Source: an uncultured Bacteroidota bacterium
GTDB taxonomy: Bacteria; Bacteroidota; Bacteroidia; Flavobacteriales; Flavobacteriaceae
Direction: 5' to 3'
NCBI GenBank assembly: GCA_902520835.1
Contig: CABYPD010000015.1
Span: 1-34,427 of the forward strand
Length of the DNA stretch: 34,427 nt
In this document: positions 15,578 to 22,293 of the stretch, piece by piece
How positions within the stretch are numbered: the stretch's first letter is position 1
Layout of the letters: every line of letters starts with the position of its first letter
Notes under the pieces: model-generated
What the model was told of the DNA's origin: nothing
The model's database searches: none
What the model saw: only the letters and a program-made list of their open reading frames with translations
Made by a program: the position numbers and the translations under genes

Positions 15578-16024
15578 ATGAAAAATATTGTATGTTTAAT
15601 TTTTATAACCATTACAATAAGTGGCTTTAGTCAAAAAAAAGTAAGTATGAAATTTAATCACCAAGCACTATTAGTCAACGATCTAAATTTGTCCGGAGAT
15701 TTTTACAGAGATATTTTGGGCTTTGAAGAGATTGAAGTCGGTGCAGGTCAAACCCCACCTAAAAGATGGTTCAAAAATAATCAAGGGATAGAAATGCATT
15801 TAATATTTACAAAACAAAAACTGAGTGTTATACCTAAGGGAGTTCATATGGCATTTACAGCAAAAAATTTTGATGAATTTATAAGTCATTTGAAAAATAA
15901 AAATATAAAATTTTCAAACTGGAAAGGTGATGAAAATAAAATACAAATTAGAAATGATGGGTATAAGCAAATATTTTTTCAAGATCCACAAGGATATTGG
16001 GTTGAAGTAAATAATGTTAAGTAA
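15578..16024 (+). CDS. VOC (glyoxalase/bleomycin-resistance fold) exported protein
   Basis: The 148-aa protein has a signal peptide ending about SGFSQ (19), which is unusual for this mostly cytoplasmic superfamily. The VOC core follows: FNHQALLVNDLNLSGDFYRD (26-45), ILGFEEIEV, EMHLIF, KGVHMAFTAKN and FFQDPQGYWVEVN (133-145). Likely metal ligands are His28, His74 or His90, and Glu143. The reaction is unknown; such proteins include lyases, isomerases and dioxygenases. It is transcribed toward the tRNA gene. Confidence 0.85.
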   Translation: MKNIVCLIFITITISGFSQKKVSMKFNHQALLVNDLNLSGDFYRDILGFEEIEVGAGQTPPKRWFKNNQGIEMHLIFTKQKLSVIPKGVHMAFTAKNFDEFISHLKNKNIKFSNWKGDENKIQIRNDGYKQIFFQDPQGYWVEVNNVK

Positions 16025-16032
16025 ATTTATTG

Positions 16033-16106
16033 TGGAGAAGATGGGACTCGAACCCACGACCTCTTGACTGCCAGTCAAGCGCTCTAGCCAGCTGAGCTAC
16101 ATCCCC
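16033..16106 (-). tRNA. tRNA-Ala (anticodon GGC)
   Basis: The 74-base sequence folds into a cloverleaf on the minus strand: acceptor GGGGATG, D arm GCTC...GAGC, anticodon arm CTTGA-CTGGCAG-TCAAG with anticodon GGC, T arm GTGGG-TTCGAGT-CCCAT. The acceptor carries G3:U70, the classical alanine identity pair. Position 6:67 is a U-U mismatch. The discriminator is A, and CCA is not encoded (ACAATA follows). The 5' end overlaps the sialidase gene on the same strand by 10 bases. Confidence 0.95.
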
Positions 16107-17191
16107 ATTTCTTTCAAAAGTTCTTTTAAAGATATAGAAACAAAAATATTTTTTGAATAATTATCCATCTCAAAAAATATCCCTAATTTATTTTCATTAA
16201 TTAATGTCATCGATGAATATGCGGCACTACCATAATAAATAACTTTTGGTTTTGACCACGTACTTCCAAAATCATTACTAACCCTAAGGACAATTTCTCT
16301 TCTATCAAATTTACTATTTATGTTTGACAGAAATAATAAGTTGGAATCTTGATAATTTATTTTAATAAAAGCAGCATTACAACCAGGATCAATAATACTT
16401 TTTTCTTTTTTACTTATCCAAGATTTTCCTTTATCATAAGTTAAATGGGAGTATCTAAACCCTAAATTATTTACTCTCGAATTAACCATCCATACATTAT
16501 CCTTCAGCTCAACAATTTTTGATTCATCACCAGGTGACACTGGATTTTCATTCAAAAACCATGTTTTGCCATTGTCGATACTTCCAAAAACATGTGTTCC
16601 TTTTTGTAAATTTACTATACAATGTAAAAGAGTTCCATCTGATGTTTGAATTCCTTTACCAGAAGTTATAAACTTGAAATCATTTTTCCAGCTTGGCTTT
16701 GATATTTGTTCAGTTATATCTACAGGGCTTGACCATGTATTACCATTATCATTTGATGAAATATATTTTAAATAATAAATATTTTTCTGCTCATCTAAGT
16801 CCATGTAATTATAGAAAAGAAAGATTGTGTTTGTTTTTTTATCTAAAATCATTGATGGGTCGGATGCTGATTCTCCTAAAGGGTAATCAACTATCCTTAC
16901 AATTGGATGCCAACTTTTTCCATTATTAGTACTTTTACGCATAACTATATTTATATCCCTATTTGATTTTAAATCATCACATGAAAGTACTCTTTCATCA
17001 ATTGCAGCAATTAAATCTCCATTTGATGCTTTAATTATTGAAGGAATTCTATAACAAGAAACTTTAGGATTATTTTTAGAATTAAAAAGATCAACAAATT
17101 CAAGTTTTTCTTGAGCTAATTGAAAATTAATTATATTAAAAATAAAAACTAGACAAAATATTTTTTTATTACTTAAATGAATGATTTGCAT
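16097..17191 (-). CDS. GH33 exo-alpha-sialidase (BNR repeats), secreted
   Basis: The 364-aa protein has an N-terminal signal peptide (about residues 10-26). It has the sialidase YRIP motif at 47-50 (Arg48 of the carboxylate-binding triad) and five Asp boxes (S-x-D-x-G-x-T/S-W type) at about 87-94, 146-153, 204-211, 251-258 and 305-312. The late Tyr in GSAAYSSM (Tyr325) is the expected nucleophile. GH33 enzymes release terminal sialic acid from glycans. No nan catabolic genes are nearby. The stop codon TAG lies inside the tRNA-Ala gene (its U8-A9-G10), and the reading ends shortly after SISLKELLKEM, so the C-terminus is near normal length. Confidence 0.9.
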   Translation of the reverse strand: MQIIHLSNKKIFCLVFIFNIINFQLAQEKLEFVDLFNSKNNPKVSCYRIPSIIKASNGDLIAAIDERVLSCDDLKSNRDINIVMRKSTNNGKSWHPIVRIVDYPLGESASDPSMILDKKTNTIFLFYNYMDLDEQKNIYYLKYISSNDNGNTWSSPVDITEQISKPSWKNDFKFITSGKGIQTSDGTLLHCIVNLQKGTHVFGSIDNGKTWFLNENPVSPGDESKIVELKDNVWMVNSRVNNLGFRYSHLTYDKGKSWISKKEKSIIDPGCNAAFIKINYQDSNLLFLSNINSKFDRREIVLRVSNDFGSTWSKPKVIYYGSAAYSSMTLINENKLGIFFEMDNYSKNIFVSISLKELLKEMGM

Positions 17192-17244
17192 TTATAATTA
17201 TCAGAGTTATTCATAAATTTATAGTTGAAAATTAATTAAAACTA

Positions 17245-17421
17245 ATGAACTTATTGCACAAATATTTTTTTGGTTATTTACCAAATAGAGTTAAGAATAT
17301 TATTAGAGGAATATGCTTAGTTGTTTTGGTAATTTTAATTATAGAAATGGCAATTACATTTATTTTTTTTATAATTATAATAGCGTTACTCTCAAAAATT
17401 GTGATGCGATTTTTCTATTGA
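17245..17421 (+). CDS. 58-aa single-helix membrane protein, unknown
   Basis: An ATG-started frame of 58 codons fills the gap between the sialidase and nuclease genes. The product has a basic amphipathic N-terminus (MNLLHKYFFGYLPNRVKNII), a strong membrane segment (about 22-50, ending FFIIIIALLSK) and a basic end KIVMRFFY, as in small integral membrane proteins. Its last 30 bases overlap the end of the nuclease gene on the opposite strand. No family is recognised. The frame could in principle be chance in AT-rich DNA, but the charge distribution around the helix argues for a real gene. Confidence 0.5.
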   Translation: MNLLHKYFFGYLPNRVKNIIRGICLVVLVILIIEMAITFIFFIIIIALLSKIVMRFFY

Positions 17422-18195
17422 TTGTCTAACTAAAAATTCAGTTTCTTTTTTTAATTCTGGTATTTTGATATGAAAAAATGAGTGATATCGTGGGTGCAAA
17501 ATAAGAAGATTCATTGAACTAATTTTTTTACCATAGTATTTCTCTAAAATATATTTATATAAGTTTTGTTGAAGAGCGTATTTGTTGAAACTATTATCTG
17601 ATATGTGAGACAACTCATCAAATGCGTAACTAAAATCACTTAATTTAGTCACACCAACATCATTAACAACTCTAGTGCTTCTCTTCCAATCAAAAAGGAA
17701 CAAATCTCCATTTTCTTTTTTATAAACCATATCTACTGTCCCAGCAAGAGTTAATTCATCATTATAAATTCTCCACTCAGTTCTAAATGGTTTTAGATTG
17801 GGATATTTTGATAAAAACTCTTTAAAATAATTGAACTCATGTGGAACAGAATCAATTTTTTGATTATTGTAAAATTTTTCAATTGTTTCATGTAATATGA
17901 GTCCCTTTTCTGAAGCTTCATTTCTTTTAATTTCCCATTGATCAAGAATTTCTTTCTGTTTTACTTTTATTTCTTTATCATTATAAAAATTGCCGGTTTT
18001 TTGTAGCTCCTCAACAGCTTTTATTTTAGACCAATGATCAGAATTAAATTTTGGAAAAAAAATACTTACTAATTCACTTACTGAAAATTTAACTTTTTTT
18101 TGGTCAACATAATAATGATGTTTTTTTTCATCAAAAGAAACTCTAAAGTCTTTTGGATGAAAATTTTCTTTAAAATGTTCGTTTTTGATATTCAA
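17392..18195 (-). CDS. PD-(D/E)XK superfamily nuclease (RecB/MGME1-like)
   Basis: The 267-aa protein carries the RecB-family nuclease motifs in order: GLILHETIEKFY with His102, RTEWRIY (Glu140), LAGTVDMVYKK with Asp155, LFLFDWKRS with Asp169 and Lys171, and a QxxxY-type motif QQNLYKYI (209-216). Together these form the metal-dependent active site of Cas4/RecB/MGME1-type exonucleases. It stands alone, not beside helicase, CRISPR or phage genes, so a DNA-processing or repair role is inferred only. The start codon appears to be TTG at 18195. Confidence 0.8.
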   Translation of the reverse strand: MNIKNEHFKENFHPKDFRVSFDEKKHHYYVDQKKVKFSVSELVSIFFPKFNSDHWSKIKAVEELQKTGNFYNDKEIKVKQKEILDQWEIKRNEASEKGLILHETIEKFYNNQKIDSVPHEFNYFKEFLSKYPNLKPFRTEWRIYNDELTLAGTVDMVYKKENGDLFLFDWKRSTRVVNDVGVTKLSDFSYAFDELSHISDNSFNKYALQQNLYKYILEKYYGKKISSMNLLILHPRYHSFFHIKIPELKKETEFLVRQSIEKSHHNF

Positions 18196-18233
18196 AATAT
18201 TCTCAAATAATATTTAAATTTAAGTCTTTAAAA

Positions 18234-18464
18234 ATGAAATCCATTAAAGTTTTTTTTGCTATTTTTTTCTACATGTTCTTGTCATGTACCAACTCAAAAA
18301 ATTGTGGTGAAATTTTTAGAAAATATACATATAACAATAAATATTTTTTTGCAATGAAAGCTTTTGGAGGTGATGAAAATAGCGGGGATATTTATGGTGA
18401 TGTTGAAGTCTCTAAAGAAATATACAATTCGTTTAACTTAGGAGAAGATTATTGTGTAGATTAG
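18234..18464 (+). CDS. Micro-lipoprotein 1 (Cys-rich, unknown)
   Basis: The 76-aa product has a lipoprotein signal (lipobox FLSC, Cys18), then NCGEIFRKYTYNNKYFFAM and a C-terminus VSKEIYNSFNLGEDYCVD. The next gene encodes a relative with the same plan: N/D-CG-I, KY, YFF, then KE-Y-SFNLGE-YC-D. Mature Cys residues (NCG and YC) could form a disulfide. No known family is recognised. It is the first of three closely spaced genes. Confidence 0.7.
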   Translation: MKSIKVFFAIFFYMFLSCTNSKNCGEIFRKYTYNNKYFFAMKAFGGDENSGDIYGDVEVSKEIYNSFNLGEDYCVD

Positions 18465-18469
18465 TGTTA

Positions 18470-18694
18470 GTGAAAAAGTTTATATTTCTTACTCTAATAT
18501 TTTTATCATGTGACTCAAATGACTGTGGTAATATTGTCGACAAGTATGAATCAAACGGATTATATTTTTTTACTTTAACTAGAGGGTCAACCAATTCATC
18601 AAACAATAGTCAATCTGGGGGTGGTGGTCAAGCTGAAATTACAAAGGAAGTTTATGACTCCTTTAATTTGGGTGAGGAGTATTGTATAGATTAA
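18470..18694 (+). CDS. Micro-lipoprotein 2 (Cys-rich, unknown)
   Basis: The start is taken as GTG 18470, giving a lipoprotein signal (KKFIFLTLIFLSC) 5 bases after the previous stop; a GTG at 18464 overlapping the TAG (TAGTG) is an alternative. The mature part is DCGNIVDKYESNGLYFFTL, then a Ser/Asn/Gly-rich linker (NNSQSGGGGQ), then ITKEVYDSFNLGEEYCID, closely similar to micro-lipoprotein 1. The insertion of a low-complexity linker is the main difference. The function is unknown. Confidence 0.68.
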   Translation: MKKFIFLTLIFLSCDSNDCGNIVDKYESNGLYFFTLTRGSTNSSNNSQSGGGGQAEITKEVYDSFNLGEEYCID

Positions 18695-18704
18695 CTAATT
18701 ATTT

Positions 18705-19352
18705 ATGAAAAAAATTTTATTTCTTTTTTTAATTTCTAGTTTGTCCTTGAGTTCGCAAACAGTTCAAAAAGTTGAGGTCATTAAGAGTGATGATCAGATT
18801 AATAGGCTTTTTAATGAAATTGGAAATAATGAGCTTAAAGTTGACTTACTTGATTTAATTGCTAATACTTCTATTGATGTAACCTATGAAAAAATTAATG
18901 ATCCTTACTCATCATATGGCGCTAGCATCTACCTAAATTTATCAGGTGACAATACATCATCCAACTGGGCAGATTTATTTTCATTAACACCTTATTATAG
19001 ATTCTATTTTTTTAATAAAAGAGATTACGGTGGTGCAGGATTTTTTGCTGAAATATTTTCAAAATTTTCGTCGATGAGATATGATGTAGAATATTACAAT
19101 TATAATTCAAACCCAGATCAACCTGGTATAGATTATTGGACTTATGATGAAGAAAAAGAATTTACTATTGCCCTTGGTGCTAGTATAGGCCAAAAATGGA
19201 TTAATAAGAAAGGGTGGACCTTTGAAATTAATTTTGGAGTTGGAAGGTACTTAACCAATAATAAAATTGAATCTATGCCCGGCAGATCAGTAACATCATT
19301 AAGACCTACCGCAGCTATTAAAGGAGGTTTCGGCATTGGCAAAAGATTTTAG
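18705..19352 (+). CDS. Outer-membrane beta-barrel protein (DUF3575-like)
   Basis: The 215-aa protein has a signal peptide ending about LSSQ (18) and a short N-terminal soluble segment. A series of alternating-hydrophobic strands follows (LTPYYRFYFFNKRDYGGAGFFAEIF; ALGASIGQKWINKKGWTFEINFGVGRY), ending AIKGGFGIGKRF with a terminal Phe, as usual for Bam-inserted barrels. It resembles flavobacterial DUF3575-type outer-membrane proteins. It follows the two micro-lipoprotein genes by 10 bases, so the three probably form one operon of envelope proteins. Confidence 0.75.
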   Translation: MKKILFLFLISSLSLSSQTVQKVEVIKSDDQINRLFNEIGNNELKVDLLDLIANTSIDVTYEKINDPYSSYGASIYLNLSGDNTSSNWADLFSLTPYYRFYFFNKRDYGGAGFFAEIFSKFSSMRYDVEYYNYNSNPDQPGIDYWTYDEEKEFTIALGASIGQKWINKKGWTFEINFGVGRYLTNNKIESMPGRSVTSLRPTAAIKGGFGIGKRF

Positions 19353-19681
19353 TAAATCAAATATTTTTTAGATAAATTATTCCATCCAGCCTGTGATTCA
19401 TATTTAACAAAATAAATTTTTAAATCCGACTGAGAATTATAATTTACAAAATATATATTTTTATCAGCCTGAGATTTATAATCAACAAAAAACCATAATC
19501 CAGAATTATTCTTTGCCTGTGATTTATATTTAACCTTAAAAACTTTCAAGTCTGCTTGAGAAGGATAGTCCACGACAAAAACTTTTAAATCAGCTTGAGA
19601 AGCATACTTTACTGTGAAAAAACTCTGTGAATACAATTTAATTCCAGAAAATAAACAAATAAAAAGAATAATTTTCTTCAT
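19349..19681 (-). CDS. SQAD-repeat exported protein (DUF6150/septoil-knot-like)
   Basis: From ATG 19681 the 110-aa product has a signal peptide ending about KLYSQ (19). The rest is six copies of a 13-residue beta unit of the form x-F-x-V-[KDN]-Y-x-S-Q-[AS]-D-x-K. The SQ(A/S) cores are at 28-30, 41-43, 54-56, 70-72, 83-85 and 96-98, spaced 13, 13, 16, 13 and 13. The end AGWNNLSKKYLIY matches the family's tail. From memory this is the DUF6150 family, later described as the '7(1) septoil knot' fold; exact naming needs a check. A longer frame upstream of 19681 has no signal peptide and overlaps the divergent gene. A TAAATTTG promoter lies 13 bases before the ATG. Confidence 0.75.
   Translation of the reverse strand: MKKIILFICLFSGIKLYSQSFFTVKYASQADLKVFVVDYPSQADLKVFKVKYKSQAKNNSGLWFFVDYKSQADKNIYFVNYNSQSDLKIYFVKYESQAGWNNLSKKYLIY
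19380..19624 (-). repeat. Six coding 13-residue (39-base) SQAD repeats
   Basis: The mature part of the SQAD-repeat protein is built from degenerate tandem units, one of which has a 3-residue insertion (KNNSG) between the third and fourth. The units are recognisable at protein level but diverged at DNA level, so this is an old duplication under selection rather than a simple slippage array. Confidence 0.8.
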
Positions 19682-19694
19682 ATATTTATAATGA

Positions 19695-19702
19695 AACAAA
19701 TT
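19695..19702 (-). promoter_or_regulatory. TAnnTTTG promoter element of the SQAD-repeat gene
   Basis: On the minus strand TAAATTTG lies 13 bases before the ATG at 19681. The divergent Cys-rich gene starts only 35 bases away, so upstream promoter parts must overlap that coding region. Confidence 0.5.
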
Positions 19703-19716
19703 TAATACCAATAAAT

Positions 19717-19908
19717 ATGTATACTTACGAATGTGACAAATGTGGAATGTCTGTAAACGCATCATGCGGAAAATGTGATACGCCACTTGTCAATGATCAT
19801 TTAGTTTTAGATGATGGATCAAGTGTTCAAATTAGCAAATGTCCAAGTTGTCTTGGAAAGATAAAATCTCCTCAATGCTGCGGAGAAGATATGGTTTGCG
19901 AAGTTTAA
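19717..19908 (+). CDS. Cys-rich zinc-ribbon-like mini-protein
   Basis: The 63-aa cytoplasmic protein has nine Cys: CDKC (6-9), CGKC (17-20), CPSC (42-45), CC (54-55) and C61. The four knuckles or pairs suggest one or two structural zinc sites in a rubredoxin/zinc-ribbon-like fold (YECDKCGMSV then ASCGKCDTPL). No specific family is assigned. It is divergent from the SQAD-repeat gene and convergent with the MBL-fold gene, which it overlaps by 4 bases. Confidence 0.7.
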   Translation: MYTYECDKCGMSVNASCGKCDTPLVNDHLVLDDGSSVQISKCPSCLGKIKSPQCCGEDMVCEV

Positions 19909-20816
19909 AGATTTAATTCTAAACCCTCGTATGCGACATTATAACCTTTATTAATAATGTCATTAAATTCATTAGATTTTTCATCTAGTAATGGGTTAGT
20001 GTGATTAAGATGTATAAAATAGATTTTAGATTTTTCTTTTTTTGAGGAGTTCTTAAATAAGCTCATTGTTTCAATTACAAATGGATGAGGAATTTCTGAA
20101 ATATCTCTGTAGTTAACTTCTTTAGAATCGTAAAAAGTAGCATCAATTAAAGCATAATCAACTTTCCTGATTTCATCAACAATTGACTTTTCCCATAGAT
20201 ACCATTTATCTATATCAGGGATAAAAAGTGCTGTTTTATTAGGTCCATGAATTTTATAACCAACCGTTTCAGAAAACTCGCCTCTGTGCGGAACCTCAAA
20301 AGGTGTGATTCTAATTTGATCTGATAATGAAAAAACCGATTCACTATGAATTTGTATTAAGTTTATATTATTTAATTTAACCAGCTGACTCCACGGTCCA
20401 TTTGTTTCCAAAAACTTTTTCATTCTCGGCATTGCGAAAACATTAATTAAATTAGAATTTAATGCTTCTCTACCAAAAAACATTAAGCCAGTATAATGAC
20501 CAATGTGAGCATGCGTTAAAAAAATTCCTTTTAAATCTTTGTTAATTCTATCACCCATAAAATTTAGTTGTTCATTTATATCTGGAGAAGCATCAAATAG
20601 GTATGATTCATTATTTTCATTATTTATCAAGATGATCGAGGTTACGAATTTCTTTTGTTGGATGTTTTCGCAACAAGTTTTATTATTACCTAAGTGAGGA
20701 AACCCGCCATCTTGAACAACTCCAAGAATTTTTATACTATAAGTTGACTTAGATTGACTTGACAAAACCAATGGGAGAAAAAATGCAAATAATATTACAG
20801 CTATTCTAAATTTCAA
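19905..20816 (-). CDS. PqqB-like metallo-beta-lactamase-fold exported protein
   Basis: Starting at TTG 20816 (1 base after the upstream stop) the 303-aa product has a clean signal peptide, MKFRIAVILFAFFLPLVLSSQ. An ATG at 20849 is an alternative but adds a 32-base overlap with the thioesterase gene and hides the signal. The MBL motif reads THAHIGHYTG (101-110), i.e. HxHxGH with Gly where the metal-binding Asp usually stands. PHRGE (176-180), IPDIDKW (199-205), DATFYD and FIHLNHTNP follow. It resembles PqqB-type proteins, but no other pqq genes are present, so a PQQ role should not be assumed. Confidence 0.78.
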   Translation of the reverse strand: MKFRIAVILFAFFLPLVLSSQSKSTYSIKILGVVQDGGFPHLGNNKTCCENIQQKKFVTSIILINNENNESYLFDASPDINEQLNFMGDRINKDLKGIFLTHAHIGHYTGLMFFGREALNSNLINVFAMPRMKKFLETNGPWSQLVKLNNINLIQIHSESVFSLSDQIRITPFEVPHRGEFSETVGYKIHGPNKTALFIPDIDKWYLWEKSIVDEIRKVDYALIDATFYDSKEVNYRDISEIPHPFVIETMSLFKNSSKKEKSKIYFIHLNHTNPLLDEKSNEFNDIINKGYNVAYEGLELNL

Positions 20817-20817
20817 A

Positions 20818-21327
20818 TCATTCAAAAATTGCCTTAAGTTCATTAGCATCTTTAGGTTTCATTTTACCAGCTAAAACTAAACTCAGCTGTCTTCTTCTTA
20901 GTGCAGCATCATATCTTTTTTTTTCCAATTCAGTTTGAGGAATAATCTCTGGAACTTTTATTGGTTTACCTCTTTTATTGACAGCAACAAATGTGTAAAT
21001 AGCTTCGTTCACTTTATATTTTTTCGGGTGTGTTTTATTTTGTTTCCAAACATCAATAAAAACTTCCATAGATGTTCTAAATGCTCTTGAAACTTTAGCT
21101 TCAATTGTAAGGATACTTCCGTTAGGAACAGGCTCTCCAAATGAGACATTATTGATTGAAGCAGTTACAACTACATTCTCAGAATGCTTAATTGCCGCAA
21201 TACTTGCTACTTTATCCATTCTCGCAAGTAACTCACCACCAAATAAATTATCTAAGCTGTTAGTATCAGCTGGTAAAACAATATCTGTTTGAATTGTTTT
21301 AGATTCATCAGGAAATTTGGCTTTCAT
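20818..21327 (-). CDS. Acyl-CoA thioesterase, hotdog fold (YciA/BACH-like)
   Basis: From ATG 21327 (M of MKAKFPDESK) the 169-aa protein begins with an N-terminal strand and has the hotdog signature NLFGGELLARMDKVASIAAIKH. This is followed by VVTASINNVSFGEPVPNGSI, the sheet SMEVFIDVWKQ and a C-terminal helix with ALRRRQLSL. This fits cytosolic acyl-CoA hydrolases of the YciA/BACH group (a single hotdog domain). A longer start at 21357 would overlap the SPOR gene. It sits 4 bases after that gene's end and directly before the PqqB-like gene. Confidence 0.88.
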   Translation of the reverse strand: MKAKFPDESKTIQTDIVLPADTNSLDNLFGGELLARMDKVASIAAIKHSENVVVTASINNVSFGEPVPNGSILTIEAKVSRAFRTSMEVFIDVWKQNKTHPKKYKVNEAIYTFVAVNKRGKPIKVPEIIPQTELEKKRYDAALRRRQLSLVLAGKMKPKDANELKAIFE

Positions 21328-21331
21328 AATA

Positions 21332-22258
21332 TTATTCGATTTCGAAAATCCAAGCATCTTTATTCTCAGAACTTTGAAATTTTCTTAATGCAATAACAGC
21401 ATCTTTTCTATTGGAAAAATTATCAAAAGAAACAGGTGTAAGCCCTTTATCATTAATTGGAAGTTTTGAGGGGTTATACCCTTTTTTTACAAGGTTACTA
21501 ATTAAATTATCAGCATTTAACTCTAACCTAAATGCACCTGCAATAATATGATATTTATAAAATGGTTTTTTTGTAATATTTATCTCAATAGGCGGTAAAA
21601 CACCAAAATCAAAAATTGCTTTTTCTAATTTATTAATAGATTTTAGTCTTATCTCTTTCTGAAACTCTATTTCATTATTGTAAATAAACTCTTCATATTT
21701 ATTTTCAAAGAAAAAAGCACCTACGATTAACGCAATAAATACAGCAGCTAACCTGAGAGGCGAAGGAATACTAGAATTGGATTTAGCATTTCGAAGCTTA
21801 TTATATTTTTTTAAAGATGATTTATTGTAAGTTTTGATTTCAGATTCTACTTTATTGACGTAGATTGGATTTAAGCCAAAGGAGCTTTTAAAGTGATTGG
21901 AGTCTAGATCAGGTTTAAAAACTAGATTTTCATCTTTATTAAAACTAAACTCACCAATATCTTTAATCGTAAGAGGTTCTTTGCTAATAAATCTTTTCCA
22001 CCTAACAACTTCACTATGAATAATTTTTAAAGACTTATTATAAGAAATTTTATTTTTCTCAGATAAAAAATTTGCTAGCAGCCCATCATTATTTTGAATT
22101 TTAGAATTAAAAGTAATACGCCTTGAAGGGGGATAAAACTTTGACTCTTCTTTAGAATAAAATGAGGGAAATTTATTAGCAATAAAACTTCCGAAATTTG
22201 GTATTGTTACACAGTCATTTGTATAAATTAATTCTTTTAAAGCTTGTTCTAGTTGCAT
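21332..22258 (-). CDS. HU-CCDC81/SPOR domain membrane protein
   Basis: The 308-aa protein has an N-terminal HU/CCDC81-like DNA-binding-fold domain (about 1-130; CVTIPNFGSFIANKFPSFYS, then SRRITFNSKIQNNDGLLANFL). A basic linker follows, then one membrane helix (about 168-187, LRLAAVFIALIVGAFFF) and a C-terminal SPOR domain (about 235-308; YKYHIIAGAFRLELNADNLI ... KDAVIALRKFQSS). SPOR domains bind denuded glycan strands at division sites. This architecture is typical of Bacteroidota. It is 35 bases downstream of trpS. Confidence 0.88.
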   Translation of the reverse strand: MQLEQALKELIYTNDCVTIPNFGSFIANKFPSFYSKEESKFYPPSRRITFNSKIQNNDGLLANFLSEKNKISYNKSLKIIHSEVVRWKRFISKEPLTIKDIGEFSFNKDENLVFKPDLDSNHFKSSFGLNPIYVNKVESEIKTYNKSSLKKYNKLRNAKSNSSIPSPLRLAAVFIALIVGAFFFENKYEEFIYNNEIEFQKEIRLKSINKLEKAIFDFGVLPPIEINITKKPFYKYHIIAGAFRLELNADNLISNLVKKGYNPSKLPINDKGLTPVSFDNFSNRKDAVIALRKFQSSENKDAWIFEIE

Positions 22259-22293
22259 TAAATAAATTTAAGGTTTTTATTAAAATAAAATAA

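Noticed and set aside
19682-19786. N-terminal extension of the SQAD-repeat protein by 35 residues
   Set aside because: It would overlap the divergent Cys-rich gene and displace a clear signal peptide starting at 19681.
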